Shown here in pieces: positions 1-5,343 of a stretch of 11,299 nt of DNA; the stretch's first letter is position 1, and every line of letters begins with the position of its first letter. A model generated the notes under the pieces. That model saw nothing but the letters and a program-made list of their open reading frames with translations. It searched no databases and was not told the DNA's origin. Both the position numbers and the translations under genes were made by a program. The DNA lies in contig CP070771.1 in assembly GCA_020345785.1 (NCBI GenBank), forward strand, positions 7,182,462 to 7,193,760. The letters are read 5' to 3'. Source of the stretch: Desulfobacterales bacterium (GTDB lineage Bacteria; Desulfobacterota; Desulfobacteria; Desulfobacterales; JAFDCJ01).

Positions 1-1536
1 ACCCCATTATTTTTTAAATTTGTAATGACGGCTTTCGACATTGGCGTCATGGTGTTGCTCATGCTGATGATCCGCCGGCAGGGGGTTTCGCCGTCCAGGC
101 TGCTTTTTTATGCCGCCAACCCGCTGGTGATCGTCTATATTTCCGGGGAGGGTCACCTGGATGTTGTCCAGGTTTTTTTTCTTTTCCTGGCGTTGTATCT
201 TATCCTATACCAAAAGTCACCGTTCTCGGGCTTTCTCCTGCTGGGTGTCGCTGTTCTAACGAAATATTTTGCGTTTGTTGCCTGGCCGTTTCTGGTGAAC
301 GCCGAAAATCGGTGGAAAAGCCTGGCCGTTTTCATACCTTTGGTTCTGTACATGCCTTTTCTGGACGCGGGCCTCGGTATTTTTCAATCTTTGGGGACAT
401 TCGCGGGCAATTTTCACTATAACGATTCTATAGCAGTATTGCTGAGGTCGTTTTTCGGTGATCGGCATCTTTTTGCCGGCGCCTTTTTTTTATTTGTTTG
501 CCTTGCCTGGGTGTATTTGTTTGTTCATGAGAAGCTGCGCAGTGTTTATCTGGCCGTGGGCTGCCTGATGATATTTCTGCCGACGCTCCATCCCTGGTAT
601 TTGGTTTTGATTGCCCCCTTTCTTGTGTTCTTTCCGTCGCTGGCCTGGTTGTATTTGCTTGCTGCGGTCGTCTTTACATTTCCTGTAATCGCCATTGAAT
701 CGAGGACCGGAATATTTCAGGAAATCTTCTGGCTAAAATTTTTTGAATACGTTCCTTTTTGCGGTCTTCTTATCTGGGGGATATTCCGTTGCGGCTACAT
801 TATACGAGACCGTATGTATCCGAAACCAAAAAACATATCCGTCATTGTTCCCGTGCTAAATGAAGAATATACTATTGGACGATGTCTTGAATCCTTAAAG
901 AACCGCACGGTGCTGAAAGAAATTATCGTGGCCGACGGCGGTTCAACAGATAACACCAGGTCCATCGCCGCAAAACTGAACGTCCGGGTGGTAAAGAGCC
1001 CGCAGGGCAGGGGGCCTCAAATTAGAGAAGGGATAAAGGCAGCCTCCGGCGATGTGATCCTGATTTTGCATGCGGACTGTGTGGCCGGCAAAGGGGTATT
1101 TAAGCGCATCATAGAATTGCTTAAAGCCAATCCCCACGTCGTGGGAGGCGCTTTCGGGATGCAGTTTGAGTCCCATCACCCCAAAATGCGGTTGATTGCA
1201 TTTTTAAACAACATCCGAGCATATTTGACCGGGATATCATTCGGCGATCAGGCTCAATTTTTCAGGGCCGAAGCCCTTGATGGCATGGGAGGGTTTCCGT
1301 CCATGATGCTGATGGAGGATGTTGAACTTTCTTTGCGATTAAAGGAATTCGGGCGGCTGGTGTTTTTGCGTGATGGAATTGTAGTTTCGGGTAGACGCTG
1401 GAACGCCCCCCGGTTTGCAGGCAACTTTCTGACGGTGTTTTACCTTTTCACCCGCTACCTGATCGAACGCCGGTGGGCTAAAGTTGATCGGTCGATGAAG
1501 AAATACTATGAGATTTATTACAACCTAAACGAATAG
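1..1536 (+). CDS. Membrane glycosyltransferase fused to a TIGR04283-like GT2 domain (5' end outside window)
   Basis: Probably transfers sugars to a lipid or envelope glycan at the cytoplasmic membrane; substrate unknown. The frame is open to base 1, and the residues before the Met at 25 (PLFFKFV) continue a hydrophobic pattern usual in polytopic mannosyltransferase-like (GT87/PMT-type) proteins, so the gene very likely starts upstream of the window. Numbering from that Met, residues 1-260 contain many hydrophobic segments, with ANPLV (31-35) and GHLD (43-46), resembling the conserved loop of that superfamily. Residues 270-500 form a soluble GT2 domain: ISVIVPVLNEE (271-281), DGGSTDNT (304-311), LHAD (348-351, the DxD-like metal/nucleotide site), GDQ (407-409), MEDVEL (430-435, acceptor/catalytic region) and RRW (457-459), a motif set typical of TIGR04283. 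Membrane half and GT2 half in one chain is uncommon. It ends in TAG and converges on the rhodanese gene. The domain call is secure; the pathway is not. Confidence 0.85.
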   Translation, partial: TPLFFKFVMTAFDIGVMVLLMLMIRRQGVSPSRLLFYAANPLVIVYISGEGHLDVVQVFFLFLALYLILYQKSPFSGFLLLGVAVLTKYFAFVAWPFLVNAENRWKSLAVFIPLVLYMPFLDAGLGIFQSLGTFAGNFHYNDSIAVLLRSFFGDRHLFAGAFFLFVCLAWVYLFVHEKLRSVYLAVGCLMIFLPTLHPWYLVLIAPFLVFFPSLAWLYLLAAVVFTFPVIAIESRTGIFQEIFWLKFFEYVPFCGLLIWGIFRCGYIIRDRMYPKPKNISVIVPVLNEEYTIGRCLESLKNRTVLKEIIVADGGSTDNTRSIAAKLNVRVVKSPQGRGPQIREGIKAASGDVILILHADCVAGKGVFKRIIELLKANPHVVGGAFGMQFESHHPKMRLIAFLNNIRAYLTGISFGDQAQFFRAEALDGMGGFPSMMLMEDVELSLRLKEFGRLVFLRDGIVVSGRRWNAPRFAGNFLTVFYLFTRYLIERRWAKVDRSMKKYYEIYYNLNE

Positions 1537-1546
1537 GTTCCGGGTT

Positions 1547-1576
1547 TGGGGCTTCGCCCTTCGGGCTTCGACCCCA
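1547..1576 (+). terminator. GC-rich hairpin after the glycosyltransferase gene, weak terminator candidate
   Basis: Eleven bases after the stop codon, TGGGG (1547-1551) can pair with CCCCA (1572-1576), and inside it GCCC-TTC-GGGC forms a second stem. No T-run follows, so it is not a classical intrinsic terminator; it may only be a GC-rich repeat. Confidence 0.3.
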
Positions 1577-1580
1577 CAAT

Positions 1581-1602
1581 CACGGTTCACGGTTCAAAGG
1601 TT
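1581..1602 (+). repeat. Short 7-nt repeat (CACGGTT x2 plus a diverged unit)
   Basis: Two exact tandem copies of CACGGTT (1581-1594) are followed by CAAAGGTT. The unit resembles the GTTCAAG/GTTCAGG family found around fmt (8022-8077), so it is probably a small member of the same class. Confidence 0.55.
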
Positions 1603-1612
1603 AGATTGAATT

Positions 1613-1716
1613 AGGGGCTCGGAAGTTGGGAGGCTCGGAGACTGGATAGCCGGGAGAGATGAGGGGATAAGAGGATGAGAAGGGCAGAGGGTGAGAAGTT
1701 GGGAGGTTGAGAGGTG
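1613..1716 (-). repeat. 13-unit degenerate 8-nt array, purine-rich on + strand
   Basis: Reading in steps of 8 from 1613 gives 13 in-phase units such as GGAGGCTC, GAGAAGTT, GGGAGGTT and GAGAGGTG. Its reverse complement matches the pyrimidine-rich 8-nt arrays at 2655-2694, 3692-3755 and 3782-3925. The part 1657-1723 is a near copy, in opposite orientation, of 3778-3836, differing mainly by one whole 8-nt unit (1682-1689). Confidence 0.85.
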
Positions 1717-1730
1717 GAAAAACGTCTAGC

Positions 1731-1796
1731 AGCATAGGGCATAGCGCAGAGCGTAAAGGACTGAGTGCTTGCCTATCAACTATATAAACTATCAAC
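1731..1796. repeat. Left arm of a long inverted repeat around the rhodanese gene
   Basis: The reverse complement of 1731-1770 equals 2587-2626 at 39 of 40 positions. The match continues outward as GTTGATAGTTTATA(TA)GTTGATAGG (1796-1773 against 2560-2582) with a 2-nt indel and a short junction difference. Inside are 7-nt TGCGCTA-class units on the minus strand (1731-1755) and the unique string AAGCACTCAGTCCTTT (1770-1755, reverse strand). Confidence 0.9.
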
Positions 1797-1851
1797 TCTT
1801 TAACTTAATCAACCAATCAACTCAATCAACTAAATTTGCCAATCAACCAAA
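1776..1851 (-). repeat. AATCAACT-class (8-9 nt) degenerate array reaching the rhodanese stop codon
   Basis: Tandem variants of CAATCAACT fill this stretch and end at the base before the rhodanese stop triplet (1852-1854). With the preceding blocks this accounts for most of the 315-nt convergent spacer 1537-1851; I see no gene in it. The reverse-oriented partner lies at 2513-2582. Confidence 0.8.
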
Positions 1852-2406
1852 TCACCACACAGCCTCATAGCGCGCCGGCAGCAAATTCCATTCGCTGTCG
1901 TATACGTGAACACGATGGGTTTCGCCATTCTGGTTGTAAACTTTGCCGCCGTCGTGCACCCAGGCTAAAATACCTCCTCTAAGATTGTAGACGGGAATTC
2001 CCTCTTTTTGAAGCTTTTGAGCGAACTTGCCGCTCCGATAACTAATGGTGCAGTAGGCGATTTTAACGTGGTCCTCATAGCTTTTAAAATTGTTCAGGAA
2101 TTCTTTTTCGGTAATGGCGCCGGGCAGCATGGATACCTGCTGTTCGTCCGGCTCTCTTATATCAATAAAAACCGACTTTTGATCAGCGATAAGGTTCATC
2201 GCCTGCTGCGGTGTAACATCCAATACTTCGGGAAATTTGTTGTGGTAACCGTTATACAGGCTTTCGACCTTTTGGCGTTTGACCGCATCCGTCAGATCGT
2301 CGGATGACACGGTCTGCTGACCCATCAGCGTGACAAATGCAAAGGCCAAGCCTGCGGTTAACAGTCCCCAAAATGTTCGTCGATACATCTCTCTTGTTTC
2401 AGTCAT
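1852..2406 (-). CDS. Rhodanese-like sulfurtransferase, exported or membrane-anchored
   Basis: Single-domain rhodanese of 184 residues, predicted to handle a cysteine persulfide outside the cytoplasm; the physiological sulfur donor is not deducible. Residues 7-30 (MYRR, then a hydrophobic run to LMG) look like a signal peptide or signal anchor. The rhodanese fold covers about 62-155: VTPQQA (64-69), FIDIREPDE (80-88), PGAI (95-98), YCTISYRSG (118-126) with putative catalytic Cys119, and LRGGILAW (142-149). The loop CTISYRS is of the CTxGYRS kind rather than the commoner CRSGxRS. Starts are possible at Met1 (2404-2406) and Met7; neither has a strong ribosome-binding site, and Met7 leaves a more standard signal peptide. 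The gene is last on the minus strand and is enclosed by the long inverted repeats 1731-1796 / 2560-2626. Its C-terminus (YEAVW) resembles that of the PASTA protein (YEAW). Confidence 0.88.
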   Translation of the reverse strand: MTETREMYRRTFWGLLTAGLAFAFVTLMGQQTVSSDDLTDAVKRQKVESLYNGYHNKFPEVLDVTPQQAMNLIADQKSVFIDIREPDEQQVSMLPGAITEKEFLNNFKSYEDHVKIAYCTISYRSGKFAQKLQKEGIPVYNLRGGILAWVHDGGKVYNQNGETHRVHVYDSEWNLLPARYEAVW

Positions 2407-2512
2407 GGGGGTGATTGTCCTAATGTAATTTTTTTCATGAAAGTCATATCCAGTAAATTTAAATTCAATATATCAAAAAAATCCAGAAATTTCAATTTAT
2501 TATTGCCCCCAA

Positions 2513-2582
2513 GTTGAATGAGCTGATTAAGTTGATTTAGTTGATGAGTTTGGTTGATCGTTGATAGTTTATAGTTGATAGG
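2513..2582 (+). repeat. GTTGATTAA-class 9-nt array upstream of the rhodanese gene
   Basis: Four in-phase 9-nt units start at 2513 (GTTGAATGA, GCTGATTAA, GTTGATTTA, GTTGATGAG), followed by less regular GTTGATAG units. It is the opposite-orientation partner of 1776-1851. The stretch 2407-2512 between it and the rhodanese start is AT-rich without a recognised feature. Confidence 0.8.
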
Positions 2583-2626
2583 AAAGAAGCACTCAGTCCT
2601 TTACGCTCTGCGCTATGCGCTATGCT
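2560..2626. repeat. Right arm of the long inverted repeat around the rhodanese gene
   Basis: Matches the reverse complement of 1731-1796: 39/40 over 2587-2626, plus the adjoining GTTGATAGTTTATA segment with small indels. The left and right arms lie 763 nt apart and enclose exactly one gene. Confidence 0.9.
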
Positions 2627-2650
2627 CTCTGCGCTATGCCCTCTGCTCTT
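2602..2650 (+). repeat. 7-unit 7-nt array, TGCGCTA class
   Basis: In-phase heptamers TACGCTC, TGCGCTA, TGCGCTA, TGCTCTC, TGCGCTA, TGCCCTC, TGCTCTT. The first units are also part of the inverted-repeat arm. Confidence 0.9.
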
Positions 2651-2654
2651 TTTA

Positions 2655-2694
2655 CGTCTCCCACCTTCCCACCCTCTCACTTTCACATATCCTC
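2655..2694 (+). repeat. 5-unit 8-nt pyrimidine-rich array
   Basis: In-phase octamers CGTCTCCC, ACCTTCCC, ACCCTCTC, ACTTTCAC, ATATCCTC. Same class as 3692-3755, and as 1613-1716 in reverse. Confidence 0.8.
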
Positions 2695-2722
2695 TGCGCC
2701 ATGCGCTATGCTCTCTGCGCTT
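2695..2722 (+). repeat. 4-unit 7-nt array (TGCGCTA class) touching the rpe stop codon
   Basis: TGCGCCA, TGCGCTA, TGCTCTC, TGCGCTT in phase. The last base is the first base of the rpe stop triplet on the plus strand (2722-2724), so the array meets the coding sequence with no gap. Confidence 0.85.
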
Positions 2723-3378
2723 TAATCGCCGATTCTCTCCCGGAAGCTGCTGATGGTTTTTTTGTAATCCCGGCTGCCGAAAATGGCGGAACCCGCCACG
2801 AATATGTCTACGCCGGCAGCTGCAATATCAGCTATAGTATCTTCATTGACGCCGCCATCGATTTCAATCAGGGTATTCAGCTTTCGATGTTGAATCATCC
2901 GGCGCAAATCTTTTACTTTATCGAGACTGCCTGGAATGAACGTTTGCCCGCCGAAACCGGGATTAACACTCATAATAAGCACATAATCGACATCTTCCAG
3001 TACCCAGTCCAGCAAATGCAGCGGAGTTGACGGATTGAGAACAACCCCCGGTTTGGCACCGCATTCCCGGATCAATTGCACGCTCCGGTTCAGGTGCACG
3101 CAAGTTTCGATCTGAACGGATATATAGGATGCTCCCGCTTTTGCAAACTCGGCAATATAATTGTCGGGGTTTTCAATCATCAAATGCACGTCGATCGGAA
3201 GTGCCGTCACCCGTCGCACCGCCTCCACCATCAGCGGCCCAAAGGTAATATTCGGCACAAAATGGCCGTCCATGACATCGGCATGGATCCAATCAGCGCC
3301 CGCTGCTTCAACCGCTTTGACCTCATCGCCGAGCCTTGTAAAGTCAGCCGATAAAATAGAAGGTGCAATCAGTTTCAT
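2722..3378 (-). CDS. rpe: Ribulose-phosphate 3-epimerase
   Basis: Interconverts D-ribulose 5-phosphate and D-xylulose 5-phosphate in the cytoplasm (pentose phosphate pathway). The 218-residue length is typical. TIM-barrel signatures are in order: APSILSADF (5-13), [13 protein letters not shown] (31-43) with metal/catalytic residues His32 and Asp34, DVHLM (63-67) with His65, NPGFGGQ (139-145) in the phosphate-binding region, IDGGV (173-177) with the second catalytic Asp174, and AGSAIF (195-200). The start ATG (3376-3378) has a good ribosome-binding site, GGAGA at 3390-3386, seven bases away. One oddity: SVQIE (87-91), where many homologues have a His in place of Gln89. It lies downstream of the PASTA gene, an order I know from related Desulfobacterota, but here 596 nt of repeats separate them. 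Confidence 0.97.
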   Translation of the reverse strand: MKLIAPSILSADFTRLGDEVKAVEAAGADWIHADVMDGHFVPNITFGPLMVEAVRRVTALPIDVHLMIENPDNYIAEFAKAGASYISVQIETCVHLNRSVQLIRECGAKPGVVLNPSTPLHLLDWVLEDVDYVLIMSVNPGFGGQTFIPGSLDKVKDLRRMIQHRKLNTLIEIDGGVNEDTIADIAAAGVDIFVAGSAIFGSRDYKKTISSFRERIGD

Positions 3379-3385
3379 AAAAAAA

Positions 3386-3390
3386 TCTCC
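3386..3390 (-). promoter_or_regulatory. Ribosome-binding site of rpe
   Basis: GGAGA on the minus strand, seven bases before the ATG. The neighbouring 9-nt array begins about a dozen bases further upstream (3402), leaving just this signal free. Confidence 0.75.
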
Positions 3391-3401
3391 GATTTTGTTG
3401 A

Positions 3402-3454
3402 GTTGATTGGTTGATTAAGTTGAATAGTTTGATTGAGCGGATTAAGTTGATACT
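3402..3454 (+). repeat. GTTGATTAA-class 9-nt array upstream of rpe
   Basis: GTTGATTG followed by in-phase nonamers from 3410: GTTGATTAA, GTTGAATAG, TTTGATTGA, GCGGATTAA, GTTGATACT. The opposite-orientation partner is 3926-3970 at the other end of the same spacer. Confidence 0.85.
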
Positions 3455-3466
3455 TCATAGTATTAC

Positions 3467-3522
3467 AGGCTTGGCAGCTGGGAGGCTTGAAGGCTGGAAG
3501 GCTTGGCAGCAGAGACGGCTTA
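3467..3522 (-). repeat. 7-unit 8-nt array, AGGCTTGG class
   Basis: In-phase octamers AGGCTTGG, CAGCTGGG, AGGCTTGA, AGGCTGGA, AGGCTTGG, CAGCAGAG, ACGGCTTA. The consensus is the reverse complement of the TCAAGCCT units in 3782-3925, so the two arrays are an inverted pair around a core of about 110-260 nt. Confidence 0.85.
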
Positions 3523-3571
3523 AGTTAATGCTTGGTGGGAGTGGCTTCAAACTACGATTATCGATATATGT

Positions 3572-3601
3572 CAGACCGAGTCTGTCGCGGTTAAAAACCG
3601 C
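3572..3601. other. Two adjacent perfect small hairpins in the core of the rpe-PASTA spacer
   Basis: CAGAC-CGA-GTCTG (3572-3584) and, two bases later, GCGGTT-AAA-AACCGC (3587-3601). They lie in the only non-repetitive part (about 3523-3631) of this spacer, between opposite-facing arrays. No T-run follows on either strand, so they are not intrinsic terminators; they could be protein-binding palindromes or RNA structure. Confidence 0.5.
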
Positions 3602-3631
3602 TCCCTCCTTCCGTCCTATTATAATTTTTCT

Positions 3632-3694
3632 TATGCTATGCGCCATGCTCTCTGTCACATGCGCTATGCCCTTTGCGCTATGCGTTCTGCCGCC
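3632..3694 (+). repeat. 9-unit 7-nt array, TGCGCTA class
   Basis: Heptamers in phase: TATGCTA, TGCGCCA, TGCTCTC, TGTCACA, TGCGCTA, TGCCCTT, TGCGCTA, TGCGTTC, TGCCGCC. It runs directly into an 8-nt array. Confidence 0.88.
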
Positions 3695-3755
3695 TTCTCA
3701 CCCTCTGACCTTCTTACCTTCTCAGCTTCCCACCTTCTCAACCGATCACGCTCTG
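3692..3755 (+). repeat. 8-unit 8-nt array, ACCTTCTC class
   Basis: Octamers in phase: GCCTTCTC, ACCCTCTG, ACCTTCTT, ACCTTCTC, AGCTTCCC, ACCTTCTC, AACCGATC, ACGCTCTG. Same class as 2655-2694, and as 1613-1716 in reverse. Confidence 0.88.
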
Positions 3756-3781
3756 CGCCATGCCCTCTGCGCTATGCGTTT
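3754..3781 (+). repeat. 4-unit 7-nt array, TGCGCTA class
   Basis: TGCGCCA, TGCCCTC, TGCGCTA, TGCGTTT in phase. It sits between two 8-nt arrays; the junction into GTTTTTCCACCTC is shared, in reverse orientation, with 1723-1711. Confidence 0.85.
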
Positions 3782-3925
3782 TTCCACCTCCCAACCTCCC
3801 GACTTCTCACCTTCTCAGCCTCTTATCCCCTCATCTTCCCAGCTTGCCAACTCACGAACTCACAAGCCTTCCGGCCTTTAAGCTTTCAAGCCTTCCAGCA
3901 TTTCGGCCTCCATCCCTCCTCGCCC
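3782..3925 (+). repeat. 18-unit 8-nt array, TCAAGCCT/CCCAACCT class
   Basis: Eighteen consecutive octamers keep exact phase, for example TTCCACCT, CCCAACCT, CCCGACTT, CTCAGCCT, TCAAGCCT and TTCGGCCT. By hand count C is present at unit position 6 in all 18, while positions 1-2 are variable. With 3402-3781 and 3926-3970 this accounts for nearly all of the 596-nt rpe-PASTA spacer; no gene is seen there, and open frames across it are translations of the repeats. Confidence 0.92.
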
Positions 3926-3970
3926 CAAATAACTCAATAAACCCAATAAACTTATCAACTCAATCAACTA
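3926..3970 (-). repeat. 5-unit 9-nt array, CAATAAACT class, next to the PASTA stop codon
   Basis: Nonamers in phase: CAAATAACT, CAATAAACC, CAATAAACT, TATCAACTC, AATCAACTA. It ends four bases before the PASTA stop triplet (3975-3977) and is in opposite orientation to 3402-3454. Confidence 0.85.
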
Positions 3971-3974
3971 GCTC

Positions 3975-4937
3975 TCACCACGCTTCATAAATACGCGCAT
4001 CTACGAGTTCATCATCTTCGAAAATAAAAACCGTTGCATCCCGATCTCTGGGAACAAGCACCCATATTTCCTCACCGGGTTTCATGTAGTCGTCGAATAA
4101 ATCCGTTGTTGTGCTCATATTCTCCAGTTCAACCCGAACGTGTTTTTTTAAGAAGCCGCTCTTAACACGGTGTTGCAGCAGACTGCCGTACAACGGACGA
4201 TGTAATTGGTTACCCGCAGAAGGACGGTTGATGACCAGGTGGACCGGACTGCCCTCAAATACCTGATATCCCGGCAGCGGCTCCTGGCGGAGGACATGAT
4301 TGCGGTCTTTTTTTATGTCAAATTGTGATCGTATATCACCGACCCTCAGATTGGCTTTTTCGATCAGAAACACGGCTTGATCCAGCGAAATCTCGGAAAG
4401 ATCCGGCATTACGTATTTAACCGGATGCGGCCCCAAACTCACCAACATATCTATCTTGGCGCCGCGGGTGATCATGGAGCCGGCCGCCGGAACCTGCGTA
4501 ATCACATGATTTTCTTCCATACTGCTGGAGTAGGTGTGCGACAAATGTCCATTGGAAAGGCCGTTCTCCTCGATAATCATGCGTGCCTGTTGCTCCGACA
4601 GGGTAGCCAGGTTGGGCATCAAAATATTCTGAGGGCCTTTGGATATGATAATTCTGACATCACGATCCTTCTTTATTTCAGAACCTGCTTCGGGTTCCTG
4701 AAAAACAACATGGTTTTTAGGAAATTGTCGACTATACTCCGATCCGCTTACTTTGGTGTTTAATTGCAGGTCAGTTAAAAGCTCCAGCGCTGAAACCACA
4801 TCCTTGCCCACAAGATCCGGCACAATGACGGTGTCTTCGCTTTTTATGATGAATGTCAAAGTTAAATAGGCGCTGGCACCGGCTGCCAGCAAAAAAGCCA
4901 GGCCTAAAGCAGTAATCTTAGCAATTTTTTTTATCAT
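3975..4937 (-). CDS. Membrane-anchored protein with three PASTA domains
   Basis: A 320-residue protein, probably anchored in the inner membrane with a periplasmic body. Residues 1-8 are basic and 9-31 hydrophobic (one N-terminal membrane segment). Three PASTA repeats follow: about 36-101 (IVPDLVGKD ... IIISKGP), 105-169 (MPNLATLSE ... LVSLGP) and 175-238 (MPDLSEISL ... LVINRP), each starting with the xPxL/V motif and ending with the small-residue turn. Residues 239-320 are a further segment I do not recognise, ending IYEAW. PASTA modules are known to bind peptidoglycan/muropeptides or to act as spacers in penicillin-binding proteins and Ser/Thr kinases; no kinase or transpeptidase domain is present. 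In related Desulfobacterota such a protein sits between rsmB and rpe, as here, so it is a conserved neighbour of unknown role. The ATG start (4935-4937) lacks a clear ribosome-binding site but gives the right membrane anchor. Confidence 0.9.
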   Translation of the reverse strand: MIKKIAKITALGLAFLLAAGASAYLTLTFIIKSEDTVIVPDLVGKDVVSALELLTDLQLNTKVSGSEYSRQFPKNHVVFQEPEAGSEIKKDRDVRIIISKGPQNILMPNLATLSEQQARMIIEENGLSNGHLSHTYSSSMEENHVITQVPAAGSMITRGAKIDMLVSLGPHPVKYVMPDLSEISLDQAVFLIEKANLRVGDIRSQFDIKKDRNHVLRQEPLPGYQVFEGSPVHLVINRPSAGNQLHRPLYGSLLQHRVKSGFLKKHVRVELENMSTTTDLFDDYMKPGEEIWVLVPRDRDATVFIFEDDELVDARIYEAW

Positions 4938-5125
4938 TTAATAATAAGTTCATTGTCGTTTAGACATGGATTCACTTCTCGAGTTGCATCTCGCTTCCCA
5001 AGGTTGAAAGAGACTTCATTGCATATTTGGTTTGGAATCAATTGTATTCGATCAAATCAGACAGGATAAACCAGTCTTCGCTAAAGCTACGCCGCGGCAT
5101 ACAGGATCATCCGGATATTTTTTGT

Positions 5126-5156
5126 TTTCATCAATTTCCGGAAGAAATTGATGAAA
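5126..5156. other. Perfect 13-bp hairpin
   Basis: TTTCATCAATTTC (5126-5138) pairs fully with GAAATTGATGAAA (5144-5156) around a 5-nt loop CGGAA; the stem extends by three pairs if one T is bulged. T-runs lie on the 5' side of the plus strand only, so it is not a standard terminator for either direction. Confidence 0.75.
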
Positions 5157-5162
5157 CAACAG

Positions 5163-5177
5163 TCCACCTTCGGTGGA
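5163..5177. other. Small perfect hairpin TCCACC-TTC-GGTGGA
   Basis: Six base pairs with a three-base loop, seven bases after the 13-bp hairpin. The function is unknown. Confidence 0.5.
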
Positions 5178-5280
5178 ATCAAGAATTCAAGGGTGGCCAA
5201 TATTCATTTATTTAAATTTTTACCCAAGGGCTGCGGTCTTCATGTTATTATTAAAGGCTACTTTGCCGAGGGCAATTAGG

Positions 5281-5311
5281 TATGCTTTGTTTCATCCGGA
5301 AACAAAGTATG
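5281..5311. other. 9-bp perfect hairpin, extendable to about 13 pairs
   Basis: CTTTGTTTC (5285-5293) pairs with GAAACAAAG around ATCCG; wobble and Watson-Crick pairs continue into TATG on both sides. The loop region shares TCCGGAA with the 13-bp hairpin at 5126-5156, suggesting related structures. Confidence 0.6.
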
Positions 5312-5316
5312 GAAAA

Positions 5317-5343
5317 AATCCAATAAATCCTGTAAATCCTGTC
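5317..5343 (+). repeat. 3-unit 9-nt array, AATCCTGTA class
   Basis: AATCCAATA, AATCCTGTA, AATCCTGTC in phase. A reverse-oriented fragment GACAGGAT occurs near 5060. Confidence 0.7.

Noticed and set aside
25..27. ATG at 25 as the true start of the glycosyltransferase
   Set aside because: The frame is open to base 1 and the upstream residues fit the membrane family, so the gene is probably cut by the window.
1601..1795. Small minus-strand open frame in the convergent spacer
   Set aside because: Product of the 8-nt array and inverted-repeat arm; no independent support.
2575..3030. Open frame on + strand beginning in the TGCGCTA array and running into rpe
   Set aside because: Its first half is translated repeat (YALRYALCSLRYALC) and its second half is antisense to a secure rpe gene.
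3572..3601. Integron attC site
   Set aside because: The hairpins are two separate simple palindromes without paired attC core boxes, and no integrase is present.
2602..3781. CRISPR array
   Set aside because: Units are 7-9 nt and contiguous, with no 20-50 nt spacers, no long conserved repeat and no cas gene.
3411..3990. Overlapping + strand open frames in the rpe-PASTA spacer
   Set aside because: They are translations of the 7/8/9-nt arrays (Pro/Ser/Leu-rich, repetitive in several frames); no ribosome-binding site or family signature.
5126..5156. Intrinsic terminator for the rsmB transcript
   Set aside because: On the minus strand the stem is followed by an A-rich, not T-rich, run.
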